Shown here piece after piece: positions 34,023-44,408 of a stretch of DNA of 64,000 bases. A model generated the notes under the pieces. It was not told the DNA's origin, ran no database searches, and saw nothing but the letters and a program-made list of their open reading frames with translations. Within the stretch, counting starts at the first letter, position 1; each line of letters opens with the position of its first letter. The position numbers and the translations under genes are program-made. Source of the stretch: Palsa-744 sp963734815. Its GTDB lineage: Bacteria > Actinomycetota > Thermoleophilia > Solirubrobacterales > Solirubrobacteraceae. The stretch lies in the NCBI GenBank assembly GCA_963734815.1, contig CAVTIH010000002.1, positions 310,001 to 374,000 of the forward strand, written 5' to 3'.

Positions 34023-34979
34023 ATGACCTTCAACGAGCGCCTACAGACAGTCGACAGCTTTCAGCAGCGCCACCGCGGGCTGAGCTTTTTCGCGGCGGTC
34101 GTGAAGAAGTTCGGCGACGACGGCGCCGGCCGGCTGGCGGCGTTGATCGCGTACTACGGCTTCTTCGCGCTGTTCCCGCTGCTGCTGGTGTTCGTGACCG
34201 TGTTGGGCTTCGTGCTGGAAGGCAACCAGAGCGCCCAGGAGAGCGTGCTGGACTCCACGCTCAAACAGTTCCCGATCATCGGCAACCAGCTACAGCACAA
34301 CGTCCACTCGCTCACCGGCAGCGGCGTGGGGCTGGCGATCGGCGTGGTGGGCTCGCTGCTGGCCGGGCTCGGCATCACCGGCGCGGCGCGCACCGCGTTC
34401 GACGAAGTGTGGCACGTGCCCCGCAAGCGCCGCCCCAACTTTCTAGCGTGGCGGCTGCGCGGGCTGGGCCTGCTGGTGACGCTGGGCACGCTGACGATCG
34501 TCTCCACCGTCGTCGCCGGCTACGTCACGGCCGCGGCCCCCAGCGCGCTGACGGCGCTCGCGGGCGTGGTGCTGGCGCTGATCGCCAACCTGCTGCTGTT
34601 CTTCTGCGCCTTCCGGCTGCTCACCACAAGCGAAGTGCCCACGCGCGAGTTGCTGCCCGGCGTCGTGGTGGCCGCGGTGCTGTGGCAGATCCTGCAGCAC
34701 CTCGGCGGCTACTACGTGGAGCACGTGGTGCGCCACGCGAAGGAGACCTCGGGCCTGTTTGCGTTCGTGCTGGGGCTGCTCTCGTGGCTGTACCTGGGCA
34801 GCCAGGTGACGCTGTTTGCGATGGAGATCAACGTCGTGCGCGCGCGGCGGCTGTGGCCGCGCAGCTTCTTCTCGGCGCCGCTGCTGGACGCCGACCGGCG
34901 CGCGCTGACCTCACTGGCGGAGGTGGAGGAGCGCGTCGAGGAGGAGAACGTGGAGGTCAGCTTCGAGGACGACGCGTGA
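34023..34979 (+). CDS. YihY/BrkB-family inner membrane protein
   Basis: A 318-residue protein with six membrane helices in the arrangement of the YihY/virulence factor BrkB family, once thought to be RNase BN. Motifs: the start region ALIAYYGFFALFPLLLVF, the internal GLGITGAARTAFDEVWHVP, and the late helix GLFAFVLGLLSWLYLGSQV. The tail is acidic (EEENVEVSFEDDA). The physiological role of the family is unsettled. The ATG at 34023 directly follows an A-rich run without a clear ribosome site. It is divergent from the conjugation module. Confidence 0.85.
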   Translation: MTFNERLQTVDSFQQRHRGLSFFAAVVKKFGDDGAGRLAALIAYYGFFALFPLLLVFVTVLGFVLEGNQSAQESVLDSTLKQFPIIGNQLQHNVHSLTGSGVGLAIGVVGSLLAGLGITGAARTAFDEVWHVPRKRRPNFLAWRLRGLGLLVTLGTLTIVSTVVAGYVTAAAPSALTALAGVVLALIANLLLFFCAFRLLTTSEVPTRELLPGVVVAAVLWQILQHLGGYYVEHVVRHAKETSGLFAFVLGLLSWLYLGSQVTLFAMEINVVRARRLWPRSFFSAPLLDADRRALTSLAEVEERVEEENVEVSFEDDA

Positions 34980-35021
34980 CGCCCGCCAAGGTTGTCGAGA
35001 TGGGTTTGAACCTCGCCATCC

Positions 35022-35861
35022 TCATGACTCGCCGGGGAACGTCCCGCTGACGCAGATGATGTACTGCGGCGCCGCGGAGCTCCCCTGACTGTGGGGATCG
35101 AGATAGCTCAGGTTCGGCAGGCCGAAGTTCGTCGTGCCGTTGCCGCCGTAGCTGATCCCGACGAGGCTGAACAACGCCGTGTTGCCAGAGATCGGGATCA
35201 CCCGCCCGTCGGCCGGCAGCCAGTTGTTGGCGTACACCACGCCGGCGTCGAGGACGACTTCCCCAACCGTGCATGTCGCGCCCGTGTCGTTGCCCTGACC
35301 GAAGGTCAGCGAGGAGTCGCCGAAGTTCCCCGAAGGCTCGAAGGCCGAGGCCGAGCTCCCGCCGAGCTCCGAGCTGTTCGCCGCTGTTCCGGTGCTCGTC
35401 AGATATCCGGAGGCGGCAACCCCGCCCAGCTCCGAGCTGTTCGCCGCCGTGCCGTCGATGGCCAGGTAACCGGAAGCCGGGACGCCGCCGAGGTCCGCGC
35501 TGTCGGCAGCGGTGCCGTCGATCGGGAGGTAGCGAGAGTCGCTCTCGGCCTTCGTGTAGGAGTTGCCGGTTTCAACGGTTCCCGTCGGCCCGGTCGGCCC
35601 CTGGACTCCTTGGGGGCCCTGGCTGCCCTGCGCTCCAGCCGCGCCTGCTGGTCCGGCCGAACCAGCGATGTTCCAGCTGACCATGTGCTCGGAGGGCTTG
35701 CAGCTGCCCTCGCGAAGTAGTCGCATCGCACCAGTCCGGTTCGACACGCACGCCCTGAGAACACCCGTCGGCGTTGAGGAGGTCACGGCATAGGCGCTGC
35801 CACCGAGGGCCACAAACAGCGCAAGATAGGCAGCCACCGTCGAGTGGCGGGGAAGTCGCAT
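35022..35861 (-). CDS. Secreted collagen-like protein with phage-tail-collar end
   Basis: A 279-residue exported protein. It has a signal anchor (LALFVALGGSAYA), a short collagen-like run of GxY triplets (GPAGAAGAQGSQGPQG and following, residues about 70-98), and three tandem repeats of 24-25 residues (GTAADSADLGGVPASGYL type, about 115-180). The C-terminal domain resembles tail collar/MdpB domains (GEVVLDAGVVYANNWLPADG and SYGGNGTTNFGLPNL). ATG 35861 has AAAGGA 7 bases upstream. A trimeric surface or tail-fibre-like protein is plausible; no phage gene is close. Confidence 0.75.
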   Translation of the reverse strand: MRLPRHSTVAAYLALFVALGGSAYAVTSSTPTGVLRACVSNRTGAMRLLREGSCKPSEHMVSWNIAGSAGPAGAAGAQGSQGPQGVQGPTGPTGTVETGNSYTKAESDSRYLPIDGTAADSADLGGVPASGYLAIDGTAANSSELGGVAASGYLTSTGTAANSSELGGSSASAFEPSGNFGDSSLTFGQGNDTGATCTVGEVVLDAGVVYANNWLPADGRVIPISGNTALFSLVGISYGGNGTTNFGLPNLSYLDPHSQGSSAAPQYIICVSGTFPGES

Positions 35862-36049
35862 CGGAGTCCTTTCAAAAGATTCTGTCGTCGGCGCAGTATC
35901 GGTCGCAACAGCGAAACCACGGCGATTTTCCTTGTCGGCTAGGACAGCCGTCCGGAACGCTGGCCAGAGAGTCCGCGCTTTTCCATGCTTGGTCTTGGCT
36001 TGGTGCTTGGGCTTCTTCTTGTGCGTTGCCTTCTTGGCCGCCGAGCACC

Positions 36050-36180
36050 GCGTGGCGCGCTCGACGCTGCGCGAGGCGCTCGAGCGCCTACTCGCCGACG
36101 AACGCCACGTCCAGCGCGATGAGCACGGCACACCGTTCCTGCTCGACCCACTGCTCGCCGAGTGGCTCCGACGGAGATAG
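36050..36180 (+). pseudogene. Remnant of an ATPase C-terminus (copy 1)
   Basis: Reads STLREALERLLADERHV..GTPFLLDPLLAEWLRRR ending at TAG 36180; this is the ending of a winged-helix ATPase of the ArsA/DUF234 kind and has no start of its own. A second, worn copy lies at 37792-37865. Between copy 1 and the gene at 36315 a 34-base stretch (about 36220-36255) repeats at about 37920-37955. Confidence 0.5.
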
Positions 36181-36314
36181 CTTTCACCGTCCTACAAGTC
36201 GGGCTGAGCTCCGCACGGTGATGATCGCCAAGCAGCGCTTCGAGCTGCGAGCGCTACGCTTTCGTCAAGTAGTATCTCATGAAGTACTATTTCGTGTGGT
36301 AGCATCGTCTACGG

Positions 36315-37700
36315 ATGCGAGCGCTCGTGGATCGCCAGGAGGAGATGGCTCTCCTGCAGGAGCAGCGCGAATCGGTGCCAAGCCTTGTCGTGTTGCGAGG
36401 TCGGCGGCGAGTCGGCAAGACGTTTCTGCTCGCGCATGCCTTCGCGGGCGAGGGCGTGGTGAGCTATCAGGCCGACGAGCAGCCGCGCGCTGTGCAGCTG
36501 GCCGCCTTCGCCGCGGAGGTCGCACGGCTGCTTCCCGGAACCCCGCCATTGAGCTTCGGCTCCTGGGACGCTGCCTTCGAGTTTCTCAGCTCGCAGGCCG
36601 CCGTGCGGCCCTTGGTCGTGGTGATCGATGAGTTCCAGTATGCGTGCCTGTCCGAGCCGGCGCTTGCTTCGATCATTCAGCGCCACTGGGACGGCTGGGA
36701 CGCAAGCGGAGCGCCGATCTGCCTGGTGCTGTCCGGCAGTGCGCTGACCTTCATGGAGGGACTCCTCTCGCGTGACGCACCGCTGCACGGGCGCGCGACC
36801 TTCCGTCCGACGATCGACCCACTTGACTATCGCGACGCGCGCGAGCTCGCGCCGGCGAGCAGCTCGCCTCAGGATCTGGTGGAGCGCTATGCCGTCATCG
36901 GCGGAACGCCCCAGTACCAGATTTGGGCCGGTCGACGTCCGCTGAGGTCCGTCGTGTGCGAGGCGATCCTGCGCAAGGGAGCACCACTGTACGAAGAGCC
37001 GTTGACTCTGGTGAGAGAGGAGCGCGGCGTTCGCGACCCAAAGCGCTACTTCGGTGTGCTCGCCGCAATCGCCTCCGGACGCACCCGCAACGCCGACATC
37101 GGCAGCCTGCTCGAACTGCCGAGCTCCAACGTCGCCGCTGTGCTGGAGCGGCTTGCTGCACTCGGCTATCTGCAGGAACGGACCCCGGTCACGCCCAGCG
37201 TTCGTCGCAGGCGCGGCTTCTGGCAGATCAGCGACCCATTCTTCCGCTTCTGGTTTCGCCGCGTCGCCCCCAACCGCAGCCGGCTGGACCGGGGCGAGGC
37301 GATCGACGCCGTCTGGGAGCAGGTCGCGGCCGACCTCGATACCTACGTCGGCCGCGCCTTCGAGGACGTGTGCCGCCACTGGCTCGCGCACTACTCACAG
37401 ATCGAGGAGGCCCGTACGGCGAACGCAATCGGATCGTGGTGGTCGCGCGACGGGCACCACGAGATCGACATCGCATGCGCAGACCGGCGCCAGTACACGT
37501 TGTTCGCGTCGTGCAAGTGGTCGCGGCGCGCGGTGGGCGAGGATGCACTCGACGCGCTGCTCGCAAGCCGAGACGCAGCCGAAGGTCGCACGGCGAGCGC
37601 ACGACTGGCCATCTTTGCGCGACGCGGCTTCACCTCCTCGCTACAGCGACGCGCCGCGCGCGAGGACGTGCTCCTGCTGAGCGCAGCCGACCTGTTCTAG
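36315..37700 (+). CDS. AAA-type ATPase with C-terminal DUF234-like nuclease domain
   Basis: A 461-residue archaeal-type ATPase. Walker A is GRRRVGKTFLL (about 29-39), Walker B is LVVVIDEFQY (about 95-104), and sensor-1 region reads LVLSGSALTFMEGL. A winged helix follows (about 265-320), and then a C-terminal DUF234 region (about 320-461), in which D/E and K residues (DGHHEIDIACAD, ASCKW) fit a PD-(D/E)XK-like nuclease site. These proteins occur next to mobile and defence genes; function is not established. It is flanked by duplicated sequence, suggesting that it arrived as a cassette. Confidence 0.8.
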   Translation: MRALVDRQEEMALLQEQRESVPSLVVLRGRRRVGKTFLLAHAFAGEGVVSYQADEQPRAVQLAAFAAEVARLLPGTPPLSFGSWDAAFEFLSSQAAVRPLVVVIDEFQYACLSEPALASIIQRHWDGWDASGAPICLVLSGSALTFMEGLLSRDAPLHGRATFRPTIDPLDYRDARELAPASSSPQDLVERYAVIGGTPQYQIWAGRRPLRSVVCEAILRKGAPLYEEPLTLVREERGVRDPKRYFGVLAAIASGRTRNADIGSLLELPSSNVAAVLERLAALGYLQERTPVTPSVRRRRGFWQISDPFFRFWFRRVAPNRSRLDRGEAIDAVWEQVAADLDTYVGRAFEDVCRHWLAHYSQIEEARTANAIGSWWSRDGHHEIDIACADRRQYTLFASCKWSRRAVGEDALDALLASRDAAEGRTASARLAIFARRGFTSSLQRRAAREDVLLLSAADLF

Positions 37701-37704
37701 GTGA

Positions 37705-37865
37705 CACTCACGGCCGACGCCTCGTACCGGCCGTGGAAGCCATTCGGGCCTACGCCGAGGGGCAGGTTGACGCTCGCCCGAGCCACATGTAGCGGCCATG
37801 CGCGAGGCACTCGAGCGCTACTTGCCGAGGAACGTCACGTCCAGCGAGATGAGCAGGGCACCCTG
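37705..37865 (+). pseudogene. Remnants: HxlR-type C-terminus and ATPase C-terminus (copy 2)
   Basis: From about 37735 the frame reads AIRAYAEGQVDARPSHM, which resembles the last residues of the HxlR regulator at 41276-41596 (VEAMRAYAEG). From 37798 a second frame, REALERYLPRNVTSSEM, is a decayed copy of the ATPase end at 36050-36180. Neither has an intact gene. Confidence 0.4.
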
Positions 37866-37894
37866 CTAGGCTTCAGAGACGGATCGGAGAAACC

Positions 37895-38398
37895 ATGCCA
37901 GAGACATTGTCGAAGACCGTGACGATCGCCAAGCAGCGCTTCGAGCTGCGAGCGGACCGCGTGGAGCGAGCCCTGAGGCGGACGTTGCCCGAGCCGATCA
38001 CGAGCCACTATGTCGTGATCGGCCGCCGGCGCTACCCGCCCAAGCAGGCGATCAGCCTCGTCACCGGGCTCGACCGAGCCGACTTCACAACGCATCAGGC
38101 GCGGCGGATCTTGACCGGATTGGGCTTCCCCGCGGGCCGACGCTCGGCCCAACCCAAGTCGAAGCCGACCGCCGGCGCCCGGCGAGACCGATCTCAGAGC
38201 ACGCGAGCACGACCCACTGCTGAGACCCTCGAGCCGTTCGTCGGACAGTGGGTCGCCACCAGGGACGCGGAAGTACTCGTCGCCGCGCCCGAGCCCCGCA
38301 CGGTCGTCGGCTGGCTGGCTGAGCATCGCCAGCAAGCCGACAGCATGTTCCGCGTGCCGAGCAACGAGCCGCAAGCCAGCGGCGCCGCACCCTGGTGA
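37895..38398 (+). CDS. Hypothetical protein
   Basis: A 167-residue basic protein beginning MPETLSKTVTIAKQRFELR, with a conserved-looking core RRYPPKQAISLVTGLDRADF and HQARRILTGLGF (about 45-80), a low-complexity Arg/Pro part (81-105) and an acidic-aliphatic end. I do not recognise the family. The start is ATG 37895. The last codons overlap the next gene (GTGA at 38395-38398), so the two are coupled. Part of its N-terminus (IAKQRFELRA) is repeated upstream of the ATPase at about 36225. Confidence 0.55.
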   Translation: MPETLSKTVTIAKQRFELRADRVERALRRTLPEPITSHYVVIGRRRYPPKQAISLVTGLDRADFTTHQARRILTGLGFPAGRRSAQPKSKPTAGARRDRSQSTRARPTAETLEPFVGQWVATRDAEVLVAAPEPRTVVGWLAEHRQQADSMFRVPSNEPQASGAAPW

Positions 38399-38799
38399 AA
38401 CACTCCTTTCAGGCCCTCCCCGCGCAGGCCGGTCGCCCACGCCCCGTCGTCGACCTCGTCGTCGAAGGGCTCGAGCTGGCGCCACAAGCCTGCCTGCTGG
38501 ACACCGGCGCCACCGACATCCGCATGGGCCGCCATGTCGCCGAGTTGGCCGGCATCGACCTCACCGGCGCCGGCGAGGATGAGATTCTCGTGGGCGGCCT
38601 GCAAACGACGGGCCACGCCGCGACCGTCCAGCTGGAGCTGCCCCAAGGCCAGGACAGTCACGCATGGGCGCCCACCGTCTACTTTTGCGACCCCTGGCCC
38701 TGGGCTTTCGGCCTCCTGGGGCTCGCCGGCCTCGACCCGTTCCTCGTGAGCATCAACGCCTACGAGGAGTGGGTCGAGCTCCGCCCCCTGCACCGATGA
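38395..38799 (+). CDS. Retropepsin-like protein
   Basis: A 134-residue protein starting at GTG 38395. It contains the aspartic-protease-type segment LLDTGATDIRMG (about residues 34-45) preceded by a hydrophobic strand (RPVVDLVVEGLE), and later strands VGGLQTTGHAATVQLEL and VYFCD. The DTGA core matches single-domain retropepsin-like (aspartyl protease) proteins, which act as dimers. A full flap and second conserved glycine could not be verified. It is coupled to the preceding gene. Confidence 0.5.
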   Translation: MKHSFQALPAQAGRPRPVVDLVVEGLELAPQACLLDTGATDIRMGRHVAELAGIDLTGAGEDEILVGGLQTTGHAATVQLELPQGQDSHAWAPTVYFCDPWPWAFGLLGLAGLDPFLVSINAYEEWVELRPLHR

Positions 38800-38830
38800 T
38801 CGTGATCGCGGGGTCTCTCTGTCCCACGCC

Positions 38831-38860
38831 CTTGCGTCCCTTGTAATCCTTTGTTATAGT
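38831..38860 (+). promoter_or_regulatory. Putative sigma-70-type promoter of lon
   Basis: CTTGCG (38831-38836) and TATAGT (38855-38860) are 18 bases apart, with transcription expected about 38867. The -10 region sits in a small palindrome (ATAGTAGCTAT) that could be a regulator site. The intergenic stretch is less GC-rich than the neighbours. Confidence 0.45.
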
Positions 38861-38883
38861 AGCTATCAATTCGTAAGCTCATT

Positions 38884-41275
<2,392 letters not shown>

Positions 41276-41298
<23 letters not shown>

Positions 41299-41596
41299 GT
41301 GTCACCCCGTTCCTGTGGAGGTCCGCCGCACGGCGGACCTCCTGGAGCGGCGCTGGCAGCTGTCGATCATCTACGCCGCGCTCACCGGCGCGCTGCGCTT
41401 CAGCGAGTTCGCCGAGGCTGTCGGGGGGATCTCACCCCGGATGCTCTCCGAGCGGTTGCGCGACCTCGAGGCCGCCGGCCTGGTGGAGCGCACCGTGATC
41501 CCCTCCAGCCCCCCCACCGTCGAGTACCGCCTCACCGCGCGGGGTAAGCGGCTCGCGCCGGTGGTCGAGGCGATGCGGGCTTACGCCGAGGGGTAG
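41276..41596 (+). CDS. HxlR-family transcriptional regulator
   Basis: A 106-residue winged-helix protein of the HxlR family: LLERRWQLSIIYAALTGALRF, then FAEAVGGISPRMLSERLRDLEAAGLVER (split around residue 55) and a wing with VEYRLTARGKRLAPVVEAM. HxlR proteins usually bind as dimers and often sense electrophiles or redox state. The start ATG 41276 lies in the last 23 bases of lon, in another frame, which suggests cotranscription. There is no Cys at the N-terminus of the usual kind apart from Cys9. Confidence 0.85.
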
Positions 41597-41676
41597 GCAG
41601 CGCCACTGACTGCACCCGAGCATAATGGCGATGCGTCATCCGGCGCCAGTGCGACCCGGGATCGGTGGATTCAGGC

Positions 41677-42621
41677 TCAGTCGGTGGTGCGGCGCCGGTA
41701 CAGAGCCGTGGCCAAGGGGGCGAAGATCGCCACGAGCGCGACCGACCACAGCAACGAGGCGAGGATCGGGTGCTGCATTGGCCAGACGTGGATGCTCGCC
41801 GATGGATTGGGGTTCCCGAAGAGCTGACGGCAGGCGGTGGTGACCGCGCTCACGGGGTTCCAGTTGGCGATCGCCTGCAGCACCGCGGGCATGCGCTCGG
41901 TGGGGACCAGGGCGTTGGAGACGATCGCCAGCGGGAACAGAATCACGAGGCCGATCCCCTGCGCGGACTCGGGACTCTTGCTCACCATGCCGAGGCAGGC
42001 ACAGCCCCAGGAGAGGCCATAGCTGAACAGCAGGAAGATGCCGAAGCCGGCGGCGATCGACGCCGCGCCCGCGTCAGGTCGCCAGCCGATGACCAGGCCG
42101 GTCACGCCGACGAACGCGGCGCAAATGGCGGCGGTCGCGACGTCGGCGAGCGAGCGCCCGACGAGCACGGCGGGCCGCCACATCGGGAGAGTCCTGAAGC
42201 GGTCGATCACGCCGCTGCCCAGGTCGGCGCTCAGCCCGACCGCGGTCCCCATCGCGGAGGTGGTGAGGTTCATCGCTAGCAACCCGGCGATCGCGAAATC
42301 CTTGTAGCTGCCACCGTCGGGCAGCACCACCCCGGCGCCGAACACGTACACGAACAGCAGCGTGAACAGCACCGGCTGGACGGTGACGTCCGAGAGCTGC
42401 AGCGGCTCGCGTTTGATGTGTACGAGGTTGCGCCCGGTGAGCACGGCGACGTCACGGACCCTTTGCGCCAGGCCATGGGATCGCGTGGGTCTCGAGACCG
42501 GCGCCACCGGCACCGGCGTGGTGGGGCCGGGTGTGACAGGAGTCGATGTGGTGGGGGTGGCTGTGACGGGAGTTGACGCGGCGGGGCTGGGCGTGGCTGA
42601 AGCTGATGTGGTGGCGTTCAT
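41677..42621 (-). CDS. ABC-2 type export permease (DrrB-like)
   Basis: A 314-residue membrane protein with six helices and the ABC-2 pattern (FTLLFVYVFGAGV, LGSGVIDRFRTLPMW, NWNPVSAVTTACRQLFG), as in DrrB-type exporters. The first 50 residues are a Thr/Val/Pro-rich low-complexity run with repeated TPVT units, unusual for the family and coded by GGTGTGG-like repeated bases. It overlaps the ATPase gene by 4 bases, forming a two-gene operon for export of an unknown hydrophobic compound. Confidence 0.87.
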   Translation of the reverse strand: MNATTSASATPSPAASTPVTATPTTSTPVTPGPTTPVPVAPVSRPTRSHGLAQRVRDVAVLTGRNLVHIKREPLQLSDVTVQPVLFTLLFVYVFGAGVVLPDGGSYKDFAIAGLLAMNLTTSAMGTAVGLSADLGSGVIDRFRTLPMWRPAVLVGRSLADVATAAICAAFVGVTGLVIGWRPDAGAASIAAGFGIFLLFSYGLSWGCACLGMVSKSPESAQGIGLVILFPLAIVSNALVPTERMPAVLQAIANWNPVSAVTTACRQLFGNPNPSASIHVWPMQHPILASLLWSVALVAIFAPLATALYRRRTTD

Positions 42622-43619
42622 GGGCGGACGACCTCCAGGTCTGAGGCGGACGACTCGACCTCGGCAGGATCTCCCTCCGAGTCGGTGGGGTGGCCGGTGA
42701 GGGCAAAGAACACGTCGTCGAGCGATGGCTGATGGACCTCCACGTCATCCACGGTGATCCCCGCCTCGTCGAGCGCGCGCACAACCGTGCTCGCCAAGCC
42801 GGCGCCGCTGTTGACCGGCGCGCGCAGGCGTCGCCCGTCGTGGCTGACGTGCACCGGACCGGCGACGAACGGAGCGAGCGCGACGGACGCCGAGGGATCG
42901 GCCTCGCTGAGCGTCAGCTCCAGGCGCGCCCCGCCGACCTGCCCCTTCAGCTCGGCCGCGGTGCCGCCGGCGATCACGCGGCCATGGTCGATCACCACGA
43001 TCCGGTCGGCCAGCTCGTCGGCCTCGTCGAGGTACTGCGTGGTGAGCAGCAGCGTCACGCCGTCGGCGACCAGCGCTCGGATCACGTCCCACATCCGCAC
43101 CCTGCTCGTGGGGTCGAGGCCGGTCGTCGGCTCGTCAAGGAACAGCACCGGCGGTCGCGTCACGAGCCCGGCGGCGAGATCCAGACGCCGGCGCATCCCG
43201 CCCGAATACTCCTTGAGGATGCGCTCGGCGGCGTCGGCGAGATCGAACTGGTCGAGCAGTGCTGTCGCCCGCGCCCGCGCCTCGGCGCGCCGCAGCCCGC
43301 TCAGGCGTCCGATCATCACGAGGTTCTCGCGGCCGGTGAGCACCTCGTCGAGCGTGGCGTCCTGGGCGGTGACGCCGATGTTGCGCTGCACGTCCGCGGC
43401 TTCGCTCACCACGTCGTGGCCGGCGACACGCGCCGAACCGTCGTCTGGAAGTGTGAGGGTCGTGAGGATGCGCACCGCGGTCGTCTTGCCGGCGCCGTTC
43501 GGTCCCAGCACGCCGAGGATCGCGCCCGCGGGCACCTCCAGGTCGATCCCGTCGAGCGCGATAGTTGCGCCGAAGCGCTTGCGCAAGCCGTGGGCTTCGA
43601 TCATCGAGGTGCTCGTCAT
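42618..43619 (-). CDS. ABC exporter ATPase (DrrA-like)
   Basis: A 333-residue ATPase with Walker A GPNGAGKTT, signature SGGMRRRLD preceded by KEYSGG, and Walker B VLFLDEPTTGLDP. The C-terminal DUF4162-type extension of the DrrA family ends with PSLDDVFFALTGH. DrrA/B systems export drugs such as anthracyclines, but many are of unknown substrate. The start ATG 43619 lies 135 bases from the divergent TetR gene, and two operator-like sites lie between. Confidence 0.9.
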   Translation of the reverse strand: MTSTSMIEAHGLRKRFGATIALDGIDLEVPAGAILGVLGPNGAGKTTAVRILTTLTLPDDGSARVAGHDVVSEAADVQRNIGVTAQDATLDEVLTGRENLVMIGRLSGLRRAEARARATALLDQFDLADAAERILKEYSGGMRRRLDLAAGLVTRPPVLFLDEPTTGLDPTSRVRMWDVIRALVADGVTLLLTTQYLDEADELADRIVVIDHGRVIAGGTAAELKGQVGGARLELTLSEADPSASVALAPFVAGPVHVSHDGRRLRAPVNSGAGLASTVVRALDEAGITVDDVEVHQPSLDDVFFALTGHPTDSEGDPAEVESSASDLEVVRP

Positions 43620-43691
43620 GGGAAGTCCTTTGAACGTGGTCCTGGCGGGTTTACCTTCGGGGAAGCTTGCGGGGCGGGACTTTCAAAAGCC

Positions 43692-43747
43692 CTTACCGGT
43701 CGGCAAGCAAGTCGCAGTATCATACACACTCCTAGCCGGTCGTCAAG
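43692..43747. promoter_or_regulatory. Pair of operator-like sites between drrA-like gene and tetR
   Basis: CTTACCGGTCGGCAAG (43692-43707) is a near-perfect palindrome, and CTAGCCGGTCGTCAAG (43732-43747) is a related copy 40 bases further. They are in the divergent intergenic region, the second ending 7 bases before the tetR start. This is the layout of autoregulated TetR operators. Confidence 0.65.
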
Positions 43748-43754
43748 TAAGCTA

Positions 43755-44402
43755 ATGGGAATGCAGCTCGCAAAGTCAACCGCGCGCAAGCATCAGGGGC
43801 GGGAGAGCACCCGCGACCAGCATGCTCCAGAGGAGCAACCCGGCTCGTCCACACGTGAGCGCATCCTCGACATCGCGCTCGAGCTGTTCACCGAGCAGGG
43901 CTACGACAAGACCTCGCTGCGCGACATCGCAGAGCGGCTGGGCACGACGAAGGCCGCGCTCTACTACCACTTCGAGCGCAAGGAAGACATCCTGCTCGAG
44001 CTGCATCTGCGCCTGCACGCGCTGGGCCGGGAGGCGCTCGAGCGGCTGAACGCCCTCGAGGATGGGCAACAGCGCGCGGATGCGTGGCCGGGCCTGCTCG
44101 ACGACTTCATCGACGAGGTGGTCAACAACCGCGAGCTCGTGCTCATGCACCAGCGCAACCACCGTGCGCTCGAGCAGCTCCAGGACAACGAGCGCCACCA
44201 GGCCGAGAACGACGACATCGAGCAGCAGTTCCGCCGCATTCTGCAGAGCCCCGCGATCCCACTCCAGCGGCGGGTGCGGATGGCATGCTCGATCGCCGCC
44301 GTGGTCGGCGCCCTCGCCAGCGGCGAGGCCGTGTTCGGGGAGGTGCCAATGGATGAGCTCGCCGAGCTCGTACGCAGCGCCGTGCGCGACCTCCTGGGTT
44401 GA
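43755..44402 (+). CDS. TetR-family transcriptional regulator
   Basis: A 215-residue regulator: a disordered basic first 30 residues, a TetR helix-turn-helix (about 35-80; TRERILDIALELFTEQGYDK, then TSLRDIAERLGTTKAALYYHF split here), and a helical ligand domain (90-215). ATG 43755 and ATG 43761 are both possible starts. Divergent from the ABC exporter genes, whose expression it most likely represses in the absence of a ligand. Confidence 0.9.
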   Translation: MGMQLAKSTARKHQGRESTRDQHAPEEQPGSSTRERILDIALELFTEQGYDKTSLRDIAERLGTTKAALYYHFERKEDILLELHLRLHALGREALERLNALEDGQQRADAWPGLLDDFIDEVVNNRELVLMHQRNHRALEQLQDNERHQAENDDIEQQFRRILQSPAIPLQRRVRMACSIAAVVGALASGEAVFGEVPMDELAELVRSAVRDLLG

Positions 44403-44408
44403 AGGTTC

